This document shows, piece by piece, positions 1 through 7,574 of a DNA stretch of 16,965 nucleotides (within the stretch, counting starts at the first letter, position 1; every line of letters begins with the position of its first letter). The position numbers were made by a program, and so were the translations under genes. The notes beneath the pieces were generated by a model. The model saw only the letters and a program-made list of their open reading frames with translations. It was not told where the DNA came from and did no database searches. The stretch comes from Deltaproteobacteria bacterium UBA6930 (GTDB taxonomy: Bacteria > Myxococcota_A > UBA9160 > UBA6930): contig DKAI01000031.1 in NCBI GenBank assembly GCA_002450755.1, positions 1 to 16,965 of the forward strand. Direction: 5' to 3'.

Positions 1-474
1 AGAATTATTGGGGATCGAAGCGAAGCGGAAGAAATCCTTGAAGAAGTTTTTTGGCAACTTTGGCAACATCGCAAAAAATACGACCCCAATAGGGCCACTC
101 CTCTCGCGTATCTTATGACCCTCGCCCGGAGCCGGTCTATCGATCGACTTCGTTTCAAAAGGCTGAGATCACCTGTCTGGCGAGACTCCTCCGAAGGACC
201 CGAGTTAGAGCAAGTGAGCTTAGAAAAGCCCAGCCCTCTCGAAGACATTCTTTTGCAAGAGCGTCGAACGAAAGTTACTGAGTGTCTCGCTCACCTGCCC
301 GATCCTCATAGAAAGGCAGTTACCCTTTCCTTTTTCAGCGGTCTAACACACCAAGAAATTGCGGAGAGATTAGGCGAACCACTCGGCACAATAAAAACTC
401 GAATTCGAAAGTCTCTCTTAGTGCTTCGGGAAGTCTTAGAGAAAAACCGAGAGCTTATACGGGGAGAAAGCTAG
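1..474 (+). CDS. ECF (sigma-70 family) RNA polymerase sigma factor, 5' end outside window
   Basis: An alternative sigma factor that directs RNA polymerase to a stress or envelope regulon. The frame is open from base 1, so the true start lies upstream. The ATG at 115 is internal, because the codons before it already encode region 2 (residues 10-30 of the visible part, with EVFWQLW and the YDP turn, then the MTLARSRSIDRLR helix). Region 4 covers about residues 94-150. Its helix-turn-helix (LTHQEIAERLGEPLGTIKTR, residues 115-134) is the -35 recognition element. A short acidic linker joins the regions, and there is no extra C-terminal domain. The stop codon lies 2 bases before the anti-sigma gene, so the two are almost certainly co-transcribed. 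The pairing with an RskA-type anti-sigma suggests an ECF group related to SigK/RpoE. The exact group cannot be fixed without the N-terminus. Confidence 0.93.
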   Translation, partial: RIIGDRSEAEEILEEVFWQLWQHRKKYDPNRATPLAYLMTLARSRSIDRLRFKRLRSPVWRDSSEGPELEQVSLEKPSPLEDILLQERRTKVTECLAHLPDPHRKAVTLSFFSGLTHQEIAERLGEPLGTIKTRIRKSLLVLREVLEKNRELIRGES

Positions 475-476
475 CC

Positions 477-1313
477 GTGGGGGATCAGAGAAACTGTCTT
501 ACTTGCTCGAATGAAGAGATCTTCCTTTGGTTGTCTGGAGGACTTGATGATTCGGGGAGCCAGGCTATCTCGAAACACCTTTCAGAGTGTGGTTGTTGCA
601 GGCAGCGAATTCTTTTCGAAGCCGAGCTCGTATGCAACCTCGCACAGCTAGCCAAACCGGCAGACCCTCCTAGAGGGGTCAAGGGACGCCTCATGGCGAG
701 AATCGTCGGATCCCAACACCAAACCAGTGAGGAAAGAACCTGGCAGACAAGGTTCAGACGAAGACGTCAGAAATCTTTAAGCTTTCTGAGCGCAGGCATA
801 GCATTAGCCTTTGGGCTTGGCGTGTTAGTCTCTGCTTTTCTTGGGCCTTCATGGAACAAACCTCGCCCAGGCTCTGAAAAAACAACTCTGGAAATTGCTC
901 TCCGTGATGCAAGAATCCAGGCTCTCGAAGCAGAAAATCAGCTTCTGTCGTCTTGGGCATCTGAAACGGAAGGAAGCCTCGTAAACGCGTCTTGGCCCGT
1001 CATCAACCACGATGGAAGCTCGATTGGATCCATAGTTTGTCAAACTGAAGGACTTAATTGCTTCTTGGAAGCTACTGGTCTCCAACGGTTGGGGCCGGCA
1101 AGAGTTTATTCGCTTTGGCTAGAAAACAATGAGGGGCGTCTGGTCCACTTGGGCATTTTTGATGCTGATACCTCTGGAGACGCGGCTTTTTTCACTTATG
1201 CAGACCGAGAACTAGAAAACGCTAGAAATCTAGTTGTCACAATCGAGCCTTGGGACATTGGCCGAAGCAGACCCCAAGGACCAATTGTCTTTCGCAGCGA
1301 CCCTAGATTCTAA
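477..1313 (+). CDS. Membrane anti-sigma factor, zinc-finger N-terminus and RskA-like C-terminal domain
   Basis: Inferred to hold the upstream ECF sigma factor inactive at the inner membrane until a periplasmic signal releases it. The cytoplasmic N-terminus has a zinc-binding anti-sigma motif: C10, then H34-x3-C38-x2-C41. A basic stretch (RFRRRR, about 92-97) precedes one membrane helix (about 101-122). A short coiled-coil-like segment (about 136-158) follows, then an RskA C-terminal domain (about 170-276, with YSLWLENNEGRLVHLG and VVTIEP). The start is GTG at 477, with GGGGAG at 461-466 as a plausible ribosome site. It lies two bases after the sigma stop. The periplasmic domain has two cysteines, C188 and C195, that could form a disulfide. 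Its 3' end overlaps the convergent surE gene by 4 bases. The domain call is strong. The cognate pairing is inferred from position. Confidence 0.9.
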   Translation: MGDQRNCLTCSNEEIFLWLSGGLDDSGSQAISKHLSECGCCRQRILFEAELVCNLAQLAKPADPPRGVKGRLMARIVGSQHQTSEERTWQTRFRRRRQKSLSFLSAGIALAFGLGVLVSAFLGPSWNKPRPGSEKTTLEIALRDARIQALEAENQLLSSWASETEGSLVNASWPVINHDGSSIGSIVCQTEGLNCFLEATGLQRLGPARVYSLWLENNEGRLVHLGIFDADTSGDAAFFTYADRELENARNLVVTIEPWDIGRSRPQGPIVFRSDPRF

Positions 1314-2200
1314 TCTGACACGATAAACAATCGACCAAGTTTCTCTTCTACGCGTTGAAAGGAAGAGCCTGAGGCGGAAAGATAAGGCCACACCGGCACT
1401 ATAGTTGCGAAGCCAGCCCTGTATGCCTCGGTGTCGGTGCCTTCCTGGTCTTTTTGATCCTCGCTCACAGATGAAATCTTTGGAAAAAACACCCCATCAT
1501 CGCCTTGTTCGTAGGTGATCGAAATTGTACCAGTAGAGCCCTGACGGCAAAAACGGATCCCTTTAACTTCCTCTTCTAATGGATAGTTCGCGTTTAAGGC
1601 CAAACCGGGGGGCAAAAGCAAACCACCTTCAGGAGTGGCCTTTTGGAGGGCGGAAATGATTTGTATCAAAAACTCAGCAGCATTCCTTAGCTGAGCCCTA
1701 CCTGCCTCCGAACCTGCATCCCGGTCTGGTAAATCCGTACTTATGGCTATCGATGGAAGCTTAAGTCCCATCGGACTGGCTCCTGTAAGCGCTGCACCAA
1801 CGGTACCGGAAACGGGGGTAACATAACCAACGTTCGCACCGTGATTGATGCCAGACACCAAGATATCAAATTCTCTGTCAGGCTTAATCTTTCTGGACAA
1901 CAAAACGGCGGTTGCGGGTGTAGAGGAAACTGCAAATCCGAGTGAATGTTGTTCAACCGATACAGGACCTACAGTCAATGACAGACCGCTACCGCTTCGA
2001 TTAGAGCCAGGCGCCACAACTAAAACCTCGTGCCCCTGCGCCAACAGAGCCTGGCGAAGGATCGAAATACCCTGAGCCTCAATACCATCGTCATTTGTAA
2101 GCAAGATATCTAGAGATCGCGAAGGTTCTGGAATAAACACGAGAAAAACACCCAAAAGGGTCATCTGCCCGATACGGTTTAGGACGTGTGGTCTAATCAT
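1310..2200 (-). CDS. surE: SurE-family 5'/3'-nucleotidase with N-terminal signal peptide
   Basis: SurE enzymes are metal-dependent phosphatases that dephosphorylate nucleoside monophosphates. The conserved core starts at residue 31 (DILLTNDDGI). Metal ligands are visible: D37/D38 in TNDDGI, S69 in the SNRSGSG loop, and N119 in SGINHGAN. Most family members begin directly at the TNDDGI strand. This one has about 29 extra residues with arginines, a hydrophobic stretch (about 13-23) and a possible cleavage site after PSRS, so export to the periplasm or membrane anchoring is likely. The later Met13 would still leave a hydrophobic N-terminus. At 296 residues it is longer than the usual 250 or so. 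No strong ribosome site precedes the ATG; AAGAAAG is the best candidate. It is transcribed divergently from the Fur gene across 105 bases. Confidence 0.9.
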   Translation of the reverse strand: MIRPHVLNRIGQMTLLGVFLVFIPEPSRSLDILLTNDDGIEAQGISILRQALLAQGHEVLVVAPGSNRSGSGLSLTVGPVSVEQHSLGFAVSSTPATAVLLSRKIKPDREFDILVSGINHGANVGYVTPVSGTVGAALTGASPMGLKLPSIAISTDLPDRDAGSEAGRAQLRNAAEFLIQIISALQKATPEGGLLLPPGLALNANYPLEEEVKGIRFCRQGSTGTISITYEQGDDGVFFPKISSVSEDQKDQEGTDTEAYRAGFATIVPVWPYLSASGSSFQRVEEKLGRLFIVSD

Positions 2201-2305
2201 GTAACTTTCTTATCAACTTCAGCAACAAAAAACCATTAGCACTGGCAAAACTCCCTACGATGGGATTCTATCAAGGCTCCCCCAAACCCTTGCAATGAGG
2301 TAACT

Positions 2306-2824
2306 ATGTCGCTGGCAGAATCGATCTCCCAGCTCAGAATTGGGTCCGGCCCCGAACAGGAGATCGCCAGACAACAATTTGCACAATTCATTCAAAAAAA
2401 AGGACTGAAGCAAACCCAGCAACGAGCCCTTGTGTTGGAAGTCTTTCTGGGAATCTCTGGTCACCTGACAGTTCAGGAATTAGCCGAGCAAATGAAGACT
2501 CACGAGCCTAATATAGGACTTACTACTGTCTATCGAACGCTCCGCCTTCTCGTTGAATCGGGCGTTGCCGAAGAGCGACATTTTACCGATGGCCAGGCAA
2601 GATTTGAAGTTGCAAAGCTTGGCACACATCACGATCACCTGATCTGCACTGTTTGTGGGAATATCTTCGAATTTGAAGACGATGAAATAGAAGCTAGACA
2701 GAACAAAATAGCCACGGATCGTGGCATGACGATCCGTAGGCACCGTCATGAGATTTATGCCGAATGCGACAGCCCAAATAACTGCCCTAATAATTCATCA
2801 ACTCAAACTTCCTCTTCAAGCTAA
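2306..2824 (+). CDS. fur: Fur-family metal-responsive transcriptional regulator
   Basis: A dimeric metalloregulator that represses genes when loaded with metal, most often iron. The winged-helix DNA-binding domain spans about residues 28-95 (GLKQTQQRALVLEVF, then GLTTVYRTLRLLVESGVAEE). The dimerisation and metal domain follows with HHDH (108-111), C114-x2-C117, the DDEIEARQ helix typical of true Fur, HRH (146-148) and C154-x5-C160. GAGG at 2297-2300 precedes the ATG at suitable spacing. It differs from classic Fur in an N-terminal extension of about 25 residues and a Ser/Asn/Thr-rich tail after C160. The close match around DDEIEARQ favours Fur over Zur or PerR, but metal specificity cannot be read from sequence. 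I see no Fur box in the 105-base upstream gap. The stop codon abuts that of the next, convergent gene. Confidence 0.9.
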   Translation: MSLAESISQLRIGSGPEQEIARQQFAQFIQKKGLKQTQQRALVLEVFLGISGHLTVQELAEQMKTHEPNIGLTTVYRTLRLLVESGVAEERHFTDGQARFEVAKLGTHHDHLICTVCGNIFEFEDDEIEARQNKIATDRGMTIRRHRHEIYAECDSPNNCPNNSSTQTSSSS

Positions 2825-4633
2825 TTAAAAACCCCCCTGCCCGCCTTGAATCAATTCATAAAATTCAGGCTTCAGAAGCGTATAACTAGACTCGCCCGGC
2901 TTCAGCACAAACACTAGGTCTCCATGACTACGGCCCAAATGATAGGCTTCTTCCCGCAACTCGTTCTTTTGTAATTTAAACGTACTCGTCTGTGGTTGTC
3001 TTTTCAAAATACGGACGAAAAGAGGAATGGCATACGGCGGAAGTTCGCTGGAGAGTTCTTCGTAAAATCGATTTCGGGCATTTTCGTCTAAAAAAAGACT
3101 ATCTGCTGACAACGTAACCGCCGCCATTCCGGCGCGTCCCTCAGTTCCAGGAACTAAGACTCCATACACATTTGCAGACGATATTCCCTCTAAGCGGTTC
3201 AAAATACCTTCAACTTCACTCGTTGAACAATTTTCTCCTTTCCATCGAAACGTATCACCGGTCCTGTCCACAAATTGATAATGGGGCTTCCAAAATGCAA
3301 ACCCCACATCAACCTGACGCATCAAGTCCCCGGTATTGAAATAAACGTCACCCTTGACTAAAACGTCCCTAATCAACTTCTTATCCGTTTCAGCAGAATC
3401 CGTATATCCATCGAAACGTGCGTTCTTGGAAATTTCAGTGAGAAGTAGACCGACTTCTCCCTTTTTAACTACTCTGCAGGTTCCGTCTTTACTTCGAATG
3501 CTCTCACCAGTGTCATTGTCAGCCTGGACTAGCAAGTGTGGTGTTATACCAAAACCAATAGTCTCGTCTTTGTTAAAAGCATTTACGAATCCTGCGTTCC
3601 CTTCCGAAGCTCCATAGAGCTCATAGACTTCCGGAATGCCCAGCCTCTCTTTAAATTCCATCCAGATATCAGGCCGTAGCCCATTTCCAATAGCCTTAAT
3701 TATCGGATTCCTTGCCTCTTCTTCATCTTCATTTCCGGAAATTAGGTAACGACAAAGTTCACCTACATAGATAAATATATTAGTCTTCTCCTCCCGAGTC
3801 TCCCGCAAGAATGCGGAAGAGGAAAAGTTTTTTCGTAAAAACATCTGAGCGCCTGCATAGGCCACACTCCCAAAACCGACGATCAATCCCGTAGCGTGAT
3901 AAAGAGGAAGACAGTTATAGAGCCTGTCACTCCCCTTTAGGTCTAAACAAACTCTTCCGTATCCTTGCATAGCACGAAACAACCTCTCATTACTTACTAC
4001 TGCAGCTTTCGGAAGAGCCGTCGTTCCCGAAGTAAACAAGTAGAAACACGAATCTTTTAGCTTTACCCTTTCTGTTTCTTCGGGATCTGGAATTTCTTTG
4101 CGATCTTTTGATGCACAAAATGCCGATGCCCATTCTAATTGATTCTGAGAACTTTCCTTAGAAGTACACATCACTTTTATATTCTGAATTCGTGAATTAT
4201 CACGAATTTCAAGATAAGCATCGATACACGCATCATCGAGCAAAACCATTTTTGGGGAAATCAATGCAATCGAATGAGCGAGTACCGATTTTCGTTGATT
4301 AACATTTATTAAACCTGCTATTGCTCCTAGTTTGCTTATACCAACAATAGCGGTTAAAAACGCGGCACTATTTTCCATTAGGACTGCAACACAATCACCA
4401 TATTTAATATCATTTTTTCGCAATTCTTGGGCGTATTGATTCGCCAGATTATTAAATTCGCCCCAGGTCGTTCGTGTACCTTCAAATCGAAGAAATTCTC
4501 TATCGGGAAAAGACTTTGCGTTACTCGCAATTAGTTTTCCTAGAGATAAATTTAGATCCTTGTCCAGTGGACGCATTCGAATAGCACGAAGAAGCGTCTT
4601 CAACATTTGAATAAATTTCATTGGATTTGTCAT
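2825..4633 (-). CDS. Long-chain acyl-CoA synthetase, FATP/FadD6-like
   Basis: An adenylate-forming enzyme that converts a fatty acid, ATP and CoA to acyl-CoA, probably at the inner face of the membrane. Motifs in order: phosphate-binding loop YLFTSGTTALPKA (198-210), PLYHATG (243-249), VYELYGASEGNAGF (336-349), FNTGDL (432-437), and the FATP signature DRTGDTFRWKGEN (456-468), followed by the hinge into the C-terminal lid domain. The length of 602 residues and the WKGEN signature fit the very-long-chain / fatty acid transport protein branch better than classic FadD. The usual GENVST reads GENCST here. AGGA precedes the ATG. The 5' part is visibly more AT-rich than neighbouring genes. It is a stand-alone gene, convergent with fur and divergent from the EamA transporter across 207 bases in which I see no clear promoter or RNA element. 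Confidence 0.9.
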   Translation of the reverse strand: MTNPMKFIQMLKTLLRAIRMRPLDKDLNLSLGKLIASNAKSFPDREFLRFEGTRTTWGEFNNLANQYAQELRKNDIKYGDCVAVLMENSAAFLTAIVGISKLGAIAGLINVNQRKSVLAHSIALISPKMVLLDDACIDAYLEIRDNSRIQNIKVMCTSKESSQNQLEWASAFCASKDRKEIPDPEETERVKLKDSCFYLFTSGTTALPKAAVVSNERLFRAMQGYGRVCLDLKGSDRLYNCLPLYHATGLIVGFGSVAYAGAQMFLRKNFSSSAFLRETREEKTNIFIYVGELCRYLISGNEDEEEARNPIIKAIGNGLRPDIWMEFKERLGIPEVYELYGASEGNAGFVNAFNKDETIGFGITPHLLVQADNDTGESIRSKDGTCRVVKKGEVGLLLTEISKNARFDGYTDSAETDKKLIRDVLVKGDVYFNTGDLMRQVDVGFAFWKPHYQFVDRTGDTFRWKGENCSTSEVEGILNRLEGISSANVYGVLVPGTEGRAGMAAVTLSADSLFLDENARNRFYEELSSELPPYAIPLFVRILKRQPQTSTFKLQKNELREEAYHLGRSHGDLVFVLKPGESSYTLLKPEFYELIQGGQGGF

Positions 4634-4840
4634 TTGCTGGTCCTTCCATTCCGAAAAGGTTCCAAGTTTGGAGAGAAAATACGCAAACCCTCAACAATAA
4701 GCATATTGAACTTTACCTCTTAGATCCGAGTTGGCAGACTTCCAAGTAGAGAATTTTCTTGAAATGACTTCTTAGCTAGTGAAAGACGTAAAAACAAATA
4801 CTTTGGAATTCACAAGAAATTTAAAATCAATGAGGGCCCT

Positions 4841-5749
4841 ATGGATTTGATCTGGATTCCAATTAGCATGTTTGGAGGAATCATGCAGGCGGTAAGAACA
4901 GCCGCACAAAAATCCTTGAATTCGGAGCTTTCGACTTGGTCTACCACCTACGTTCGATCTCTTTTCGGACTCCCATTGATAAGCTGCTTCCTTCTTCTTG
5001 CGATAACAATTAGTGGACAAGTTCTCCCGGAATTCACGAAGACTTACATTCTTTATTCGTTGTCTACTGGGGTGAGTCAGGTCATTGCAACATACTTTTT
5101 GATTAAGCTCTTCACTCTGAGAAACTTTGCTGTTGGAACAATGCTCGCTAAAACAGATTTAGTCCAAGCAGCGGTAATAGGATCTCTTTTTTTCTCGGAA
5201 TCCATTACTCTCCTCGGTTGGATAGCAATAACTCTAACCGGCTTAGGCGTAGTTTCGATGTCGACCGCAAAAATAAAAGCGGTGTCAGAAAATCCCTTCC
5301 AAGCGTCGAAGGAAGTTACTCAGAAATCAATAGTTTTGGGAATATCTTCAGGCTTTTTGTTTTGTTTGTCTTACTTGTTTTTGAGAGAAGCAACCCTTTC
5401 GATAGAAGGCCCGATTATTTTTCGAAGTGCGTGGACGATTTTCATAGTCACGACTAGTCAGACGTTCGTTTTAGGTCTCATTCTTTTATTCTTTCGAAGA
5501 TCTGATTTTAGCTTAATGCGACGCCTGTGGCGTCCCTGTGGATTCGTAGGAGTAACTTCCGGACTAGGTTCAATTTGCTGGTTTACTGCAATGGCTATCC
5601 AGAATGCTTCTTACGTAAAAGCTGTGGGCCAGATCGAAGTCATCTTCACCTGCCTAATCTCGGTACGATATTTCGGCGAGCGGATAACCCCGTTAGAGCT
5701 CCTTGGAATGGCGGGCATCTTGATCGGAGTTATGCTCCTAATCGTTTAG
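4841..5749 (+). CDS. EamA/DMT-superfamily inner-membrane transporter
   Basis: A drug/metabolite transporter-type permease with about ten membrane helices in two homologous halves (about residues 3-145 and 162-302), joined by a short polar loop (SENPFQASKEVTQK). Such proteins usually export amino acids, nucleosides or small metabolites; the substrate cannot be predicted here. Family features include the AKTDLVQAAVIGSLFFSES stretch closing the first half and the equivalent VGQIEVIFTCL...FGERIT...GMAGILIGV stretch closing the second. The length of 302 residues is normal. GAGGG just upstream of the ATG supports the start. The Asp-box propeller gene follows 68 bases later on the same strand and may be co-transcribed, but no functional link is evident. 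Confidence 0.88.
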   Translation: MDLIWIPISMFGGIMQAVRTAAQKSLNSELSTWSTTYVRSLFGLPLISCFLLLAITISGQVLPEFTKTYILYSLSTGVSQVIATYFLIKLFTLRNFAVGTMLAKTDLVQAAVIGSLFFSESITLLGWIAITLTGLGVVSMSTAKIKAVSENPFQASKEVTQKSIVLGISSGFLFCLSYLFLREATLSIEGPIIFRSAWTIFIVTTSQTFVLGLILLFFRRSDFSLMRRLWRPCGFVGVTSGLGSICWFTAMAIQNASYVKAVGQIEVIFTCLISVRYFGERITPLELLGMAGILIGVMLLIV

Positions 5750-5817
5750 ACATCTAGCTCGGGACACGATATTTATGTTGCTCAATTTTTACAAAACGTT
5801 TGGACAGGAATCGCGAT

Positions 5818-6828
5818 ATGAATGAGCATACGATTTGCGTAGGAACAGTAGGCAGTGGGGTTTGGTACAGCTCTGATAGTGGCGCACATTGGCGGCAAGC
5901 AAAAATGGATCTTCCTTTTGATGCCGAACCGGGAGAAATATTAGTGCGCCACATCGTGTCGGCGCCCTCCAACCCATCGATCCTTCTGGCCGGTTCTGAT
6001 GCCGGCTTGTACCGAAGTAAAGATTCTGGGCGGTCCTGGGCGCTCGTCGACTCTCCTTTCTACGGAACGCACATTTGGTCTTTAGCAATTCACCCAAACG
6101 ATCCCGAAACCATTTTAGTTGGCACAAAACCTCCTTCTCTTTATAAAACTTGCAATGGAGGTAAGAATTGGGAAGAGCTCCCTTTAAACCCCGCCAAGGA
6201 ATGCTTTGCCGGGGCCCCTAAGGTCACAAGCATCGTTTTCGACCCGCGAGACGATCAAACAATATGGGTCGGAGTCGAAATCGATGGTGTGTACAAAACC
6301 AAAGATGGCGGAAACACTTGGAAACAGACTCCTAAAAGAGGAGACAGTCCATTAAACGATGACATTCACTGCGTGGAAGTAGCAGTAGGTGAGCCTACTA
6401 GAGTGCTTGCCACGACTCCCGATGGACTCTGGACCAGCACAGACGAAGGGGAAACTTGGAGATTGCAAGAATTTCCAAAATTTTTCGGCAACAAAGGAAT
6501 CTCGTACTGTCGGGGTATCGCACTGAAGGCAAACGACAAAAAAGTGACCCTGATAGCAAACGGAAATACCATACCAGGGAAAACTGGCGCTATCCGCGTT
6601 TCAATCGACGAAGGAAAAAGCTGGAATAGTGCTAAACTTTCACCTCCACCGAATTCGACTATTTATTGGCTCGCAGTTCATCCCTCAGATCCAAATTTCA
6701 TTGTTGCCAATACTCTGTACGGTTACATCTATATCAGCAAAGATGGTGGGAACATTTGGGAAAAATTAGAGCGAGAATTCGGGGAAGTACGTGGCCTTGC
6801 CTGGATCCCGACCCCTGAAAGCCTTTAG
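5818..6828 (+). CDS. Cytoplasmic seven-Asp-box beta-propeller protein (BNR/sortilin-like repeats)
   Basis: A repeat protein whose enzymatic or binding role I cannot name. Seven Asp-box motifs of the type S/T-x-D-x-G-x-x-W end at W25, W74, W118, W168, W214, W269 and W314. Their spacing of 44-55 residues is what a closed seven-bladed propeller would give. The third box has Asn instead of Asp (TCNGGKNW). I chose ATG 5818 over the in-frame TTG 5800 because AGGA at 5806-5809 sits 8 bases before it. This gives 336 residues. There is no signal peptide or membrane segment, so it appears cytoplasmic, whereas many Asp-box proteins are secreted or envelope proteins. I see no sialidase arginine triad, so glycosidase activity is not supported. 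It ends 3 bases from the convergent SDR gene. Confidence 0.82.
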   Translation: MNEHTICVGTVGSGVWYSSDSGAHWRQAKMDLPFDAEPGEILVRHIVSAPSNPSILLAGSDAGLYRSKDSGRSWALVDSPFYGTHIWSLAIHPNDPETILVGTKPPSLYKTCNGGKNWEELPLNPAKECFAGAPKVTSIVFDPRDDQTIWVGVEIDGVYKTKDGGNTWKQTPKRGDSPLNDDIHCVEVAVGEPTRVLATTPDGLWTSTDEGETWRLQEFPKFFGNKGISYCRGIALKANDKKVTLIANGNTIPGKTGAIRVSIDEGKSWNSAKLSPPPNSTIYWLAVHPSDPNFIVANTLYGYIYISKDGGNIWEKLEREFGEVRGLAWIPTPESL

Positions 6829-6831
6829 CCA

Positions 6832-7560
6832 TTAGAACGTCCATTCTTCCGTAAAAGGTCTCAACTCGATTTCATTGCTCCAAGCCGTTCGAGGTTGTTG
6901 ATGAATCCACCAGTAAGTTTCGGCAACATCATCCGTACTGGACATTTTTTCTCGATCAAAATCTGGATAACTTTTCTTTATACTTGGAGTATCGAGAACG
7001 CAGTCCAGGCGTACATGCGCCACATGTACACCTTTCTTGCTATAGGCTTTCGCGAGACTTTGGCTAAGAGAGCGAAGACCAAATTTTCCGAGAGAATAGA
7101 GTGGATTTGTACTCGAACCGCGAAATGCGGCTGTTGCACTCGAGTAAATCACGGTCCCTGCCTGCCGTAAAATCATGCCCGGAATAATTGCTTTAGCTGC
7201 AGCAAGGGCACCCAAAACCTCTTCCCGATAATTTAGTTCTAACTCACTATAATCCAGTTCTAACGGAGATTTTCGAGCGTAGTACCCACTAACGTTGTAA
7301 AGAAGGACTCCTGGATTGCCAAATCTTTCTTCTGCCTCCAAGCAGGCCGATTCGATAGAAGGCGGATCTGAAGCATCAGCCTTAAAATACTCGGCATTCT
7401 TTTCTCCGGCAACATCGCGAGACACCTTGAGCGCAGCCCTACTCCCGCTTTCAGACCTTGAAACGAGGCCCAACGCAAAACCCATAAGACTAAATTTTTT
7501 AGCTAGCGAACACCCTAAACCTTCACCTGCACCTATAATCAAACAAAGCGGACGATCCAT
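6832..7560 (-). CDS. Short-chain dehydrogenase/reductase (SDR) family oxidoreductase
   Basis: An NAD(P)-dependent oxidoreductase of classical SDR size (242 residues). The Rossmann glycine motif GAGEGLG is at 10-16. Arg35 after the second strand (VSRSES) hints at NADP preference. NVSG (89-92) replaces the common NNAG. The active site has S140/S141 and Y155-x3-K159 (YSLGK). The family reduces or oxidises ketones and alcohols; the substrate is unknown. A strong ribosome site (GAGAGGA) precedes the ATG. It follows the hydroxyacid dehydrogenase gene by 14 bases on the same strand, so both probably belong to one transcript and possibly one pathway. Confidence 0.88.
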   Translation of the reverse strand: MDRPLCLIIGAGEGLGCSLAKKFSLMGFALGLVSRSESGSRAALKVSRDVAGEKNAEYFKADASDPPSIESACLEAEERFGNPGVLLYNVSGYYARKSPLELDYSELELNYREEVLGALAAAKAIIPGMILRQAGTVIYSSATAAFRGSSTNPLYSLGKFGLRSLSQSLAKAYSKKGVHVAHVRLDCVLDTPSIKKSYPDFDREKMSSTDDVAETYWWIHQQPRTAWSNEIELRPFTEEWTF

Positions 7561-7574
7561 ATTTTATATCCTCT

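Noticed and set aside
115..474. The ATG at 115 as start of the sigma factor
   Set aside because: The frame is open to base 1 and the upstream codons encode conserved region 2, so the gene is truncated by the window edge.
2201..2305. A Fur box in the surE-fur divergent gap
   Set aside because: I found no palindrome resembling GATAATGATAATCATTATC, so autoregulation is not supported from sequence.
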